Source: Morella rubra
Taxonomy: Eukaryota > Streptophyta > Magnoliopsida > Fagales > Myricaceae
DNA length: 64,000 nt
NCBI GenBank assembly: GCA_003952965.2
Contig: CM025851.1
Span: 8,907,647-8,971,646, forward strand
Reading direction: 5' to 3'
The notes under the pieces: model-generated
Seen by the model: only the letters and a program-made list of their open reading frames with translations
What the model was told of the DNA's origin: nothing
The model's database searches: none
Made by a program: the position numbers and the translations under genes
Shown: piece after piece, positions 48,713 through 62,000 of the stretch
How the letters are laid out: each line of letters opens with the position of its first letter
Position numbering within the stretch: position 1 is the stretch's first letter

Positions 48713-50336
48713 ATGTCGGGGTAAGTTACCATTTCTGGTTAAGTATTTGCTTTAGACGACTGTTTGCTAAGGCTATTGAGTGTCACTGAGAATTTCAGAA
48801 CCATTGGCGGAATGGATTTTTTTGTTTGAATGCTTGTGGAATCAATTTATCGGTGCTCACAGAGGCACACGAAACAACTTTCTGTGCACTGTTAATATAC
48901 CTTACCTGATTGGGGTTGAACCCATGTTTGAGATTAGAAGTATTTGTGAGATTGTGATGAAATGACTTGTCAGAGCTATGGATCTAATAACACTGGCAAC
49001 CTATTGAGGATAATGTGTGTGAGCTCGGTATTGTTAATTAATTTGAAGGGTGGTAGGTGACTGAAATCTTTTGCTTACCGTACGCATTTCAATGTTTATC
49101 TTGAGCAGTGAAGAGGCTCCTGTGGTGGCTGAGACACCTGCCCCTGCCCCTGTCCCTGTTGTAGGGGAGCCCATGGACATAATGACTGCCCTGCAGCTCG
49201 TGCTGAGAAAATCACTTGCTCACGGTGGGCTTGCTCGTGGCCTCCACGAAGGTGCAAAAGTGATTGAGAAGCATGCGGCCCAGCTTTGTGTACTGGCAGA
49301 GGACTGCGACCAGCCTGATTATGTTAAACTGGTTAAAGCTCTTTGTGCTGACCACAATGTAAACTTGATGACAGTTCCTAGTGCTAAGTCCCTTGGCGAG
49401 TGGGCTGGTGTAAGTATCATTCACGCGGAAGTTCTTTTATGCTTTCTTTTTTTATTTATCTTCTTCAGTTATTTATTGTTATTCTCCTTCATTTGGAAAA
49501 GTAAAGTGATGGTTGCATGTTTTCCTCACTTAAGACTCGCAAGTTTTGAACATTGAACTTGACATTGGGAGATCTGGCATTGTTGTTGTAAAGCTGTTTC
49601 GCATGAAGTGGTACTCATCTCTTTAAGCAGAAAATCGCGAGCGAAGAAGTATGGGGTCATTGCTAAATATTCTGATTGTATTCTGAACATGCGTCTGTAA
49701 TAAAATTGTTCAAGTTTGGGAAGATACCATCACTAAGGGCAGGAAGAAGAAATGTGATGGAAATTTTTCGTATACAATTGAATTAAGAGGTTCTAATTAT
49801 GTTAGAAATATGTTATAGCTATCAAAATAATTGATGTTAATGCAACCGGTTACTAGTGTTGACTCTTAAACCCAAAAGCACTCTTGTCTGGTTAACTACA
49901 CGATCATATTGGCATCGTTTTGGTTTTGAATTTTCAATGAAGGTACAGATTTTGATTAATGGGCTCTTTGAATTTGTAATTCTTGATATAATATTGTTCC
50001 TACTTTATTAATTGAATTATTGTATCTTCGTCTGAAGTTCTCACCAAGTCTGACTGTGTCGCTGATCTGCAAACTGTATTTAATTCTCTCTAATGTTGGT
50101 GGTTTGTGCCTTCTCTTTGCAGTTGTGCAAGATTGATTCTGAGGGAAAGGCTAGAAAGGTAGTCGGTTGCTCCTGCATTGTTGTGAAGGTAAGAATCTAA
50201 AGGGTTTCACGCTTTAATGTTTAATATTAGCTGTCTACCAAATGGTGGCCTTGAATTTTCTCCTGCTGCCTTGCAGGATTTTGGCGAGGATCATGAAGCT
50301 CTTCATATCATTCGGGAGCACGTCAAGTCTCACTGA
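48713..50336 (+). CDS. RPS12: 40S ribosomal protein eS12
   Basis: Encodes cytosolic small-subunit protein eS12, an L7Ae/L30e/S12e fold protein on the beak of the 40S subunit. The coding exons are 48713-48720, 49109-49409, 50123-50188 and 50277-50336, all in phase, giving 144 residues, the family length. The first coding exon holds only ATG TCG GG, so the start is fixed by splicing into GEEAPVV. An acidic, Pro/Val-rich N terminus (to about residue 25) is followed by the core ([46 protein letters not shown]). The C terminus ends REHVKSH. A 5'-UTR intron precedes the ATG. The gene appears intact. Confidence 0.96.
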
Positions 50337-51137
50337 GTAGAACCAGTATTGATTTGACAGGATCTGATATGAGATAATGTTGTCCCAATGAGACCTTCCT
50401 TGTTCTTCATTTGGTGAAAATCTCATCAGGAGTTTTGTTTTGGGTGTTTACTTGTTACCATAACAACTTCCATGGTTAACGTTGTTTGCTTTTTATAGTC
50501 CTTTATTTTTTTTCTTTTCTCGTTTAAACTCTACTCTAATAGAATGACTAGGTAGAGTCATTGTTCGCGTTAGTCCCCTAGAGACATAAAAACTAAAACC
50601 GTCGACAATCAAAATGAAAGGTTTTGCTTGCGTCCAGAAGAAAAGAAAGGACTCTGGACTGTGTATTTCCTATCTTCCTCCAAGGGACGGGAATGATTGT
50701 AGGCTAAATTTTCGTCTGAGACTATTTAAGAACAAGTGTAAAGCAGTTTGAGACTTGTGATCTCTTTTATGGGGGATCAAAGAAAGTAACTGAAGGTATT
50801 TGAGACGAGTCAGAGGAAAGAAACGCACAAAGCTAATCAGTAAAAAATGACCGCGGTAGGGGTGTTTGTTCTTGGAGTCTTTTGTTTTGTTTGGATTATA
50901 TGCCTATGGATTCAGAGGGGGCCTCCATCTTCGTCGAACATCATTCATATTTTTGCCCCCAAATCATTATATGCCTAAAAAATGACCGCGGTGGGGGCGT
51001 TTGTTCTTGAAGCTAATCCTTGATTTTTGCCCCCAAATCACTCCTTTTTTTTAACCTTTTTAATGGATAAAATTATCTTTGTGATTGAACACTCTCCCTC
51101 TCGAATTCTCTTTTCATGTTCTCACATTCCTCTTGAT

Positions 51138-51682
51138 TAGGGTTGAGTAACGGTGGAAACGGTGCTGGTTTAGTCGCACCGGCATTGGTAAGGCTTGTGT
51201 CTAAATTTTGACACCAACACCGGCAAGTCACAATAATAGGTAATTATCGTTGTCAGTTTGTCCATAACGGTATAAGGTAATTGTTGATTTTTGCCAAAAT
51301 AGTGAGAGAGGGGGACATTGGACACGGTTGAAGAGCCAAGCCAATAGAGGAACAGAGGCGAGAGAGGGTAGTTCTAGAAGAAAGGCGAGATTGTCACTCA
51401 AGAGAAGGGTTAAGGTTTTTAACTTTGCAACGACGTCGTTTCTTTAAGTAGAGAATGACGCTTCCTCCCCTCCCTCTTTATATTATCTAAAATACGACAC
51501 ATCGTTTGTATTTTAATAAAAAAATCTTAACGGTGACCACAAGTTACTAATGACAGTGAAATAACCGAATAGCGGCAATATGTTGCTGGTATCAACATCG
51601 AGAACTGTCGGTTGGCAATTTCCCATAGCCAATGACAATTTAACCGTCACTGGGGGTAGGTTTGAACAAGCCTACCCTTAAC
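51138..51682. mobile_element. possible non-autonomous DNA transposon of about 540 bp
   Basis: The left edge GGGTTGAGTAACGG and the right edge (reverse-complemented TAAGGGTAGGCTTGTTC) resemble weak inverted ends of hAT-like elements. The interior repeats the theme ACGGTGRNN / ACCGNCAC in both orientations. No transposase is present. The limits and class are tentative. Confidence 0.3.
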
Positions 51683-53393
51683 CTCCATAATGGTACACTA
51701 GAAAAACCTGTTTTCTATATAATCTTAATAGAAGAGCCAATATGCATTTTGTGCTCTTAACTAGTTTAGACTGCAGATCCATCTCTACAGAGGAATCCTT
51801 TAAAGCCATGCTAAAATCTATCATCTAAATCGTGATAATATATATAGATACAATTTTTTTTGAGATAAATACAATTTCTCCCTGATAAAGTAACATGGAG
51901 TTTTAGTCCTTGTATCATAAACTACAATATTTATACAGTTACGATACATTCGAAACATTGTACCTTTCAACTTTCTATTTAAACACATTACACCCAGCTT
52001 TGCCCAAGTGCATGTCATGTGATTTTTTTTCATGCCAAATGACGATGATGTCCTTAAAAGCATCCACTTTCACATTTTCAACTTAATAAAGTCAGTCAAT
52101 GACACTTTTCATTTTGCATGGAAAAAAATAACGTGTCACCCATATAGACAAAGTCCAGTCTAATTTGATGGAAAATAATAGACATGGGATATAATGTGTT
52201 TAAAATGGAAAGTCAGTATGCAATATCTCGAATATGGTAATATAGGATGCATATGTAAAATCTTCAATCTCTTACTTTTTTTTTTTTGTTTTTTTGTTTT
52301 TTTTGCTATTGAGGATGCGTTTGTTTGGAAAACTTGTTGGATTTATTGTTTATTGTTTATCACAAAGATAATATCAAGTAAATCCTTGTCATCTTTCTTT
52401 ATTTGCAAGGCGGTTATAGAAGTGGTGAGAAAACCATTTATTGAGTACATGTCTCACTCTCTCTCTCATTTATGTTTGAGAGAGGGAGAAAAGAGTAGGG
52501 GGCAAAAAGCATAATTAGGAAAGAGCTAGGCTTCAGATACTCTTCGCTGGACTGAGTAATGATTCACCGGGATATTAATGGCACATTTTATGGTGCATGA
52601 ACATACAGAGAAGACTTGAGACTACTTACTCAAAAAAGAAAAGGCAAAAAATATGAATGGGATAGAGATGTCTTTTACTTATATACCTTCTTTACTCTCT
52701 CTCTCTCATTTCTCAAGGCCAAATTAGCGTTTTAATTTGAAGTCATACTATTGTTACCATTTGCGCACAGAGAAGGAAAAAATGTAAAAATCCAAATTAG
52801 ATGATGCTGTATATGTTTATTGACTTATCTTTCCCCTTTCTTTTTGAGAGAGAGAAAGATAATGACATTAAAGCATAGGAGTGAGGAAAAAATGCATTAA
52901 GACACTCTTTGTTGGAAATAGAAAGGATTAACCATAAGGTTAATAACATACTCATTTACAAACAATTTAGGTGAGATATGGACGAGAAGATGAAAGAATC
53001 GTATCGTATGTATGACATCGAAGTCTCCGCCAAAAAATCTCCTATATAAACCTATGCCATATATGATAAACCGATCATCTCTATCTTTTTCGTTTGTCAT
53101 TCTTACTCTCTCAAACAATTCGGTTGGGTGCGGCAAAGCCCTAGCAGAACAAGGTTCTCTCCCTTTCCGACAACCTTTTATAAGAGAATCATATCCGGTT
53201 GCCATTGAAAACGCCTCTCCAAGCTACAATTCGAACTTCCTATCTCTTTTATCTGTGTTTCATTTTCTTTTCCCTTACTCTTCGGCTAATCTTTCTCGGT
53301 GCTCTAAAATCTTACTTTCATATTAACTGATTTTCAAATATCAAAATTAAATCTCTTTATTTCATACTTGTGTTCGTTTTTGCTTTGAATACC

Positions 53394-53850
53394 AAACTAT
53401 GCTAAAGAATTTATTTTGGATGGTTAAATTTTGAGATCGAGTGTATTTCTGTTTGAGAAAACATCGTAGAAACTTTATTTGCCTCAATGGTTTTAATAGG
53501 ATCTGTCATTAAACTATGCCTATAAGTGTTTTGGATGGTTAAATTTTAAGATCGAGTGTATTTTTGCCTAAAAAACATTGTATAAATTTTTATCTACCTC
53601 AATGGCTTTAATAGGATCTGTCATGAAACTCTACTTCTAAGTTTTTTTGGTTAGTTAAATTTTGAGATCGAGTATATTTTTGCCTAAGAAAACATCATAT
53701 AAACGTTATTACCTCAATAGTTTTAATAGGATCTGTCATGAAACTTAATTATTAGTATTCTAGATGGTTAAATTTTGAGATCTAATTATTAGTGTTTTAC
53801 TTCAAAAACATCGTATAAACTTTATTGCCTCAAAGATGATACAACGTAAG
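53394..53850. repeat. four-unit tandem array, about 115 bp per unit
   Basis: Units begin AAACTATGC or AAACT(C/T) at 53394, 53511, 53626 and 53741. Each contains GGTTAAATTTTGAGATC and, in the first three, TTTTAATAGGATCTGTCAT. Copies differ at many sites and the last is shortened, so it is an old minisatellite or small satellite island. No open frame runs through it. Confidence 0.85.
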
Positions 53851-54849
53851 TTTTTATGTAGTTAAAAATTTTATACAATCGTAAATTAGATAAGTTAAAC
53901 TCTTGTTTCTCTTTCTCTACTCTTCTCCCTCTTTACAAACACTTATATTTACTAAAAAAGAAAATCACAATATCAACGTTTACAACCATTAAAAATACAA
54001 TCTAGCCATGGTGTTCGGATCTTCCAGAGTTCGTCTCAAGAAACTCCTTTAAGGTATGCATCTAAATATCTACTCTGGCCTGTAAATATTTCAATGAAGC
54101 ATTGTTTTAATTTCATCAAGAATCTTCAAATTAAGTTGGGCCTCTTGCTTGTTTTTCATTAATGTTATGTGCAAAGATGGTGAGAGTTTTCCTCGCTGTA
54201 GTTGATGGTTCTAGTTTTGCAGACAAATTATTAGTCCCTTGATTATATACTAATTACTGATATATAATAAATTACTGGTTTAGAATTTATATCTGTTGCT
54301 AATCACGTGACAATTAGAATAATATTCATGTGTAACAATTATACAGTATTTTTTTCTACCCAACAAGATCCATTTATAGCCAATGTGCTCCTTCAACATG
54401 CATATCAATGTCGTAACTGCGGAATTCTTTAGACATGCAGCATCCTTCGAAGTTTATAGAGTCAAATACTATCTTATAATGCTAGTCGACGTGCATTTCG
54501 CTGTTTGGTTTTTATCGGAATTTTTGTGTGTATATTATTCCTTTTATAAATAATTCGGACTATGAAATATCGTTGTGTGTATATATATATATATAACTTG
54601 GACTATAACTATGTATATAAAATATATAAGAAAAGGGTCCACGCCTCTTGAGGTCGTTTTCTTCGTCTCCCCCTTCCTGTACTCTTGAACTCTGACCGAC
54701 TGACGATGAAAGAATTGACTATTGCAACAGGACAAAGTAACTCGATCAATAAAACACGGTGGTGACACTTGTCCAGTCTTGGAGACCGGCGGTGTCTTGT
54801 GACCCATGATTGGGGGCGGGGCTAATCTAGTGCTTAGCCTTGTGAATTG

Positions 54850-55050
54850 GGACAGACTTGTTTGTTTGTAAAATTTTGGGAAAGTTAAAATTTTAGGGTA
54901 TTAGATTTGGTGAAAAAGTGAAGAGAGATATAATTTTTAATATTTATTATAGTGAAAAGTAATAATTTGATGGAAAGAGAGATTATATTGTAATTTTTTA
55001 TTGTGTTAAAATTTTAGGAAGTGTAAAATTTTTGTTTACAAACAGACCCT
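54850..55050. mobile_element. MITE, AAAATTTT-core family, copy 5
   Basis: Inverted ends: ACTTGTTTGTTTGTAAAATT on the left, and on the right the complement of GTCTGTTTGTAAACAAAAAT. The body matches copy 2 (33134-33343) over GAGAGATTATATT and GTGTTAAAATTTT. Confidence 0.75.
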
Positions 55051-55207
55051 AAAGGCTGAGAGAAAGACATGTGTGTGCCCACGAAGGTCTAGCCTAGTGT
55101 TATAGGACCATTCCTAAGCGCGCACGCGCGTATATTGTATATGTATTACAAGCGTGTGTGTGTATAGTGTATATGTATTACAAGTGTGTGTGTCTGAGAA
55201 ATTTTAG

Positions 55208-55388
55208 AAGGTGTTTATTTGTCAAAATTTTAGAGAATATTCTCAAAATTTTAAAAATTTTTACTTTATTGAAATTTATTAGAATTTATAAAATTAAATA
55301 TATATATATAAAAATTAAAAATTTTAAAATATTTTTATTTTATTAAAAATTTATATATCCCAAAATATTAGAAAAACAGACACTACCT
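55208..55388. mobile_element. MITE, AAAATTTT-core family, copy 6
   Basis: Begins AGGTGTTTATTTGTCAAAAT and shares GAATATTCTCAAAATTTT with copy 1. The right end (complement AGGTAGTGTCTGTTT) is a worn inverted repeat. Most of the body is A/T only. Confidence 0.6.
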
Positions 55389-55754
55389 GAACGAGAGTAA
55401 GTTTGAATGCCAAATCTTAAAGTCAGATTTTGTTCTTCCTGTGAAGGGAGAGATGCCAAAGTCATAACTCTACACAAAATCCAACGAAGAAATTAAAAAA
55501 AAAAAAAAAAAGAGAGAGAAAATCTGGTTGGATAAGGCTACAGTTACTGCTCGGATGATATATATATATATATATGACATGTGAGTTGTGCTCCAGAACA
55601 GCAAAACTTGGCATTCGAGTTTGCCAAAGCAAGCATCATCCTTAGTAATTGGTTCAAAGTTCAAATGCAGAAGGGTGGGAATGTAATTTCGTAAGGAGGA
55701 TTTCCGGTTTCTGAGACTCGTTTACTCGGGCGCTCTCTCAAAACGGCAATAAAA

Positions 55755-55762
55755 GCGCCAAT
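55755..55762 (-). promoter_or_regulatory. possible E2F site of the PDS5-like gene
   Basis: ATTGGCGC on the minus strand fits the plant E2F consensus WTTSSCSS and lies about 280 nt before the PDS5 ATG. S-phase control would suit a cohesin regulator. A single 8-bp match can arise by chance. Confidence 0.35.
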
Positions 55763-56042
55763 GGGAGAGCACCAAAAAGGAAGCAAATGTGTGAAAAACC
55801 AAAAACCCAGAACCGGAATTGAGACACCAAAATCAGCCAAAATTGATAAAATGGGCGGAATCCGAAACTGCCTGATTTGTATCCTTCTGTTGCATGCTCA
55901 ACACTTTGCTTAAAACCCCTAAACTCTACTGTGCTGAGTTGTTAGCATTCAGCCATTTGCTGTGCTCATCCAATTCTAGGGCTATAAATGGTCTCAGTTT
56001 CAGTGCAATTCTGCAAGAGACTTCTGGGGTTCTGAGCTGAAA

Positions 56043-59000
56043 ATGACTTCGGCCGAGGCAGACCTTGAGGAGCAGCTTAAGGAGGCTGGGAATAAGCTCC
56101 TTAGCCCTCCTTCCTCCATTGATGAGCTCCTCAATCTTCTTGATGTAACTAACCCTTTCACTTTTCTACTTGCTTTTGCATATTTTCCTTCTGGTTCCTT
56201 TTTGTTGAGTGAATTTGTTGGAATGTTGGTCTGATAGCGAGTTATATGGGTTTACGAGCAATTGTTGAATCAATTTGTTGGTGTTGGTAGATAGGTTTTC
56301 CCTTCCCAGGTGCTGAGGTTGATTTTAATCTTTCAACTGGGCTATGCTAACACAATCTAATGAATTTTTTGAAGCAAGGGTTTTGTTCACACCAATGTTA
56401 AATCAATGATGATTTCGTATGGTTTCTTGATGGCCTGTTTAATGAAGTTTTATTCTTTTCATGGATGGGTGACTGTTTTTGTTGGTAAAGGGCTTTTCTT
56501 TATTCAATTGCGTATTGTAATCTTTCAAGTGACATTACACAGCACAACAAGATTTTGGATTTTGGAAACCTGGAAGTAAGGGTACTGTAAAGTTGACGAT
56601 TGATTGATTTCTTTTCCAATGAATTTATGATTATGGCTGTTGTTTGGGGTGTTGGTGGGTGGGTGGGTGGGGGGTTGTGTTCAATTGTTTGTAGCTATTG
56701 TTTTGAGTATGTTGGTGTTAGATTGTCAAATCCATGTTGAGGTTTCTATGAGTTGATGTTACCCTACTGTCATATTTCTCACTGAATTAATTGTATGATA
56801 TGTCTAAAGTAATTTGCTTTTCTGCATATGGGTTCTTATATTGGCACGTGTCTGGCGATGTTTGTGAACACCGAAAAGGAAGAAAATTTTCTGGTTTCAG
56901 AGTCTCAAAACAGATTTCTCTTCGAAAGACAATTGCGCGTGAGAATATTTTGAAACCCAAAATAACTGCAAGTGAAGAAGTCCTCCATAACTTTCCCAAG
57001 GCAAGAAGAAAGTGGAAGGGGCTGGAGGGCAAATGTAGTGCAGCACCCGGCAGCATACATCCCTCACTTGGTGGATTGTGCCCAGCAGGGGGAAGGGGGC
57101 TTGGTGTACTCCACCCAATGAGGGGTGGATGGCAACCACCCTGCGGGAAGAGGTGTTTTTTTTTTAGTTTTGTGATTTTCTAATTTATTAAAGTCTACTT
57201 ATTTTTTTCTTTGTTTTCTTTTTATTTTCATCTTTTTAATAATTATTTTTTTTCTATATTTTGAATCGAGTTTTCAGTTTCAAGTTTGAAGAAAAGTTTA
57301 ATGGAATCTTTATCCAAACAAAATTTCGTCCTATCTACCTACTTTCACAAACCAGAAAAAAAGGCACATTTCAAAGACTCTTACTTTTCAAACTAAACAG
57401 TGAGACAGGTTTTTCTATCCCAATAAACCTTCATTTCTCTTTTATTATTACTTCGTTTTCCATACTGCCAATGGAGTGTATACTATAACACCCTGTGTTT
57501 GTACGTCCGTTTGTGCATGCACGTGTATCTATTTGCTTAATGTTATCATTTTAAGTTTCGATTCCACAAAGTGAGTGTTTATCAGTAAGACCCTGCCTTT
57601 GAAATGAGTTTTGATGCACAAAAGTAAGAAGCTTTTTGAGTGACTCACCTGCCATTGTTTTGCTAGTACCTTTTCCAATGTAGCTAATGATGTTGGTGTA
57701 GCCAACTTCTGCATTGTGAGGAAAGGCAGTCCCTCTCTAGCATCCCATGTCCCCCAGGAGAAGTCTAGGGAAGCAAATGTAATACATAATAGAAGCTCCT
57801 ATAAGTTGAAACGTTCTCTGATTTTCAGTTTGGATAGATTTGTGTCCAAGTTCAGCATTTTCTAGGTTACGCTTTATGAGCCTAGGATCTGGGGATCTAC
57901 TATCTTCCTAGATTCTAGTTCTTGGAGGATCACTTCCTTTGGAGCGTTCTTTGTGCCTTTTGGGAAGAGACTATTCAGAGGAAATCTTTGATCAATGAAT
58001 TGGCGGACATTGAGGCTGTTGATTACATAGTTGTTTTGCTGTGTCTTAACTTGGGATGTTCGACCTTGCTCTTGACTTACTTTCTCTTTTCTTCTGGTTC
58101 TGATTTTTTTTTCCCTTGTTTGTAATTGTTGCTTTTCCTCAACTGCTTTGATGGTTTACATGACTAAATTCTCATCCTCCTCTTTTTTTTCATCCTTTAA
58201 TTGAGAGGAACTCTTATTTGAGCTGAGTTGTTTCATTCTGCTTCTAGAAAGCGGAGAATTTGTTGGCAAATGTGGAACAAGCGCCATCCGAATCAAAGAA
58301 AGATGCTCTTTTACCCTCAATGAAGGCGCTGATCACTAATGAACTTTTGAGGCATGCTGACATTGATGTGAAGGTTTCGGTTGCATCTTGCATTACTGAG
58401 ATTATGAGGATAACAGCACCAGATGCCCCTTACAATGATGAGCAAATGAAGGTACTCGTGACAGTTCAAAATGTTGACACATTTGGAACCAAAATACTAG
58501 TACAATTTTGGAAGGTGAATTTAGTCTGAATAGATTTATGTTTCTTGGATCTCATGACTGCTTTACATTGATGCACAGGAAATCTTTCAGCTGACTGTAG
58601 TAGCATTTGAAAAATTGTCTGATTTGTCCAGTCGCTGTTATATGAAGGCAGTTTCAATGCTTGAAACTGTTGCGAAGGTTAGGTCATGTTTGGTGATGCT
58701 GGACCTTGAGTGTGATGCATTGGTTGTTGAGATGTTTGAGAACTTCTTCAAAAGCATCAGGTAAGAGAAATTTACTGACCCTCTATTGGTGCTACTTATC
58801 TGGAAATAATTTTTTTTTTGGTTGCCTGGACAATTGAATCTGTCGTGTACTCCGGTAACATAGACAAAGCCAAGGGCGGGCTGGAGGGGCATGGCCCCCC
58901 AACCCCCCAAAATCTGCTAAAAACAGCCTATTGTTTAGGGTTTTTTACCTTTTTTTTTGTGTTTTATTCATTTTAGCCCCCCCCCCCCAATAGTTAATTC

Positions 59001-62000
59001 CTGGCTTTCTCCCTGTGGGCCAGCAGATTCTTGTAATATCATACTCTGTCTAGAGTGACAGAAGTTTGGACAGATTTTTTGTCCCCACATATAACTAGCA
59101 TAAACTTCTGTTTACTCATGGAAGCCGCAGAACTTTGATCACACAAATAGAGGGTGATATGATGATTTACATGCATAGGAGTCTTCTTGTCACAAATTCT
59201 GACTTTTATGTTGCTTGTGAAGTGTTTGACTGTGCTTTTAGTTTTTTTTTTTTTTTCAAAATCAAATGTAGGGAGTATGAAATGATTAAAGTTTTACATG
59301 TGTATTTGACATGTCTACAGCACTAGAATAGTTAGCTGGTGATTTTCATGTGACAGCAGTGGTTCTCAGCAATGGGTTTACTTTACTTTATTATAGTTTT
59401 TTCTAGTAGAGAACGGTTTCTGAGGTGAAAACTTCATGAATATGAACCTGTATGGCTCCAGTGTTTGCTAGTTAGTGATGCTGCTTAGCAGAGAACATGG
59501 CTTTGAATTGACTTGAGGATGATTATCCACGAAATACTTACATCTTAAGCCATTTATGTGGAGGATGTACAGAAGAATACCACTGTTCTTATGGAAGATG
59601 AGGTTTCAGGATTAGCAAAACAACTTTTAAGAAGTCTAGCAGGATATTGTTTTGGAGGAATGTCAGAGCTATTTGAATTTTCTGGCAGAAGCAACCCTGA
59701 GTATTTTCTGAGTATTCTTTAAATAAATAAGCTGCTGTCAGATTGTAATCAACTGGTCTTATCAGGAATAATCTGAATGCCATAGAATTTAGATTTTGGT
59801 TTTCTATAGTGATGAATATTGGCAGAAGCAAGTAAATCATTCACTGGGTATTAGATCTGTTCAATGGATATATTGATGACTAGAAGCAGCATGTCAGTTA
59901 GGATTCGTGCAGACCTGGTCTGTTAAGTTAACCATTGATTGAGACTACAACAAAGGATGTAGCACTTGCATGGATGCTTTAGTGGAGGTAGCTCATAAGA
60001 AACATGCTTATTTTTCTTGTTTAACATCAAGGTCTTCCATCATGGCACATTTTTTTTAGCAGAATACAAGTAGCAGAGCTTAAAATGCTGTACAGAATGA
60101 GCTTTTCCTAGGATGGCAAAAATATTCTGACGTTTTCTTTTGATAAATATGTGTGGAGGTACTGACCAAAAAAAAATATGTTGAGAGGTAAAACTGCTAA
60201 ATTCTCTAGCAGTAGTTTCGATATTGGGTAAAGAATTGCATTTAGTGCTTAACAGTTGAGGGTTTAGAATGTTTGCAACTTTATGTTTCATGTACCTGCT
60301 GCAAGTGACTTACAACTGAGGTTTCTTTGTGCTCAACTCAAGGTTCAGCCATCCGGATGCCGTGGTTTCATCCATGGAAGCAATTATGACCATGGTCATA
60401 GAAGAAAGTGAAGAAATTTCCTTCGATCTTCTCGGTCCTCTTTTAGCTAGTGTGAAAAAGGAAAATCAGGTGATCACTTTTGCTTATCATTTGCTTCATC
60501 CAATTTTCTTTCTTCAAATCGGGTCTTATATATCTTTTGTTCATTTTTTCAGACTGTTTCACCCATTTCGTGGAAATTGGGGGAGAAAGTTATGAGTAAT
60601 TGTGCTGTTAAGCTTAAAGATTGTCTCAAGGAAACAGTTCAGTCTATGGATATTGCTTTGGACGACTACTCTGAAATAGTCACTTCTATATGCAAAACTG
60701 GACCTGATCACCTCGAGCATGAACCTGTAAATGGCTCTGAGGAGCATTTTGTAAGTTTCAAATTCTCATTGGTGAAATTATTTCAAGTTGACTGGTATCC
60801 AAACTGTTGATTTATCCTTTTGCCTTCCTCCATACAAAGTATTCCTCCTGTTTTGCTGAATATAGGCCTAGTGCTTATTTTTCTTCTGTATGTTTCTCTA
60901 GGTGAACCAGGATTTGTTATTGCTCTCTTTTTGTGCTCCATCTTCTTTATGATTCTTATATGTGAAAGACAATGAATTTATAGTTCCAGACCTTTAAAGT
61001 TTTGGTTCACCTGCTGTTTCAGGGCTCACCTTCCCTGCACAACTTTTTTTTTACCTGCGATCTCTGAGTTTCTACCTTGTGCCTAGCATTCACAATTCTA
61101 TGAACACTTAAAAAAAAAACAATTCTATAAACAGTGTGATATATGCCTTTAATGGCATTGTTGCAAATGGCATTAGCAATGTTGGCCAGTAACGGAAGGA
61201 TGCCTCAGACACAATGGAATACACAAAATAGAATGAAGCACATTATATCCAAGGGAAAAATCACAAACCAGCCTTTCTGAATGACAACTTTATGCCTAAA
61301 ATGCATAAAAACTGCACAAAACATCCTTTTGTGATATGTATGGGCTGTTTTAAAATTGTTGATTTATTTATTCAATATTCTTTTGGAATAAGTCTGGAAA
61401 ATCGGTAGGAAAGCTACAAACAGAGCATCAACAAGTAGTCTTCCATCATCACCACACCACTAGAGTAACTGTGTGTTTTATCACCACTGATGTGACTAGG
61501 TGTTTTACTTTATTTTACTATTGTATTAGGCATTGTAACCATGTGTTTTTTCTCCCAATAATGTTTCTGCATGAAAAGGAACTCCCCTGGATCATACTAT
61601 CTTGAGAATTTTGCAGATTATGCAGAACATACATGATTGAGTAGTTGCCATGAATTGAATGTCCAGTATTTCAACCAATCCTTTTTACTGTCTTTCCTCA
61701 TTCTGATTCTAAAGACTGAAATTCTGTTAGCACTTTTTTCTAAATTCATATTCAGGCAACAGTCTCTTGCAATTGTGTATGATCTAGCTTTTGGTATCAG
61801 CTCCATGCTGTCTGATTCTGTTATCTATGAATGTCATAAAGATCTTAGAATAGAAGTTCAGATTGATTGCATTTGTGGCTTCAGGCTGATGAGAACAAGT
61901 TAGAAAAAAGGACAGATGCAAATGAGCCACCAAGGACAGATCTGAATAAGCCATCCAAGGTATGAAATGACTCTTGCCATCTACAGGTCATTGTCTATTG

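Larger units (their letters stand above)
50337..55700. other. 5.4-kb gene-free region rich in repeats
   Basis: No gene is supported. It contains an interleaved direct repeat (near 50846-50880 and 50979-51012), a possible non-autonomous transposon (about 51138-51682), a four-unit tandem array (53394-53850), two MITEs (54850-55050 and 55208-55388), and TA tracts near 54580 and 55558. The minus-strand frame at 52897-53205 has no family features. Confidence 0.55.

Noticed and set aside
52897-53326. Overlapping frames on both strands of about 100 codons
   Set aside because: Neither shows motifs or a family, and they lie in repeat-rich intergenic DNA.
56791-57183. 130-codon frame in PDS5 intron 1
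   Set aside because: It is intronic, has no domain, and coincides with a GC-richer inserted stretch.
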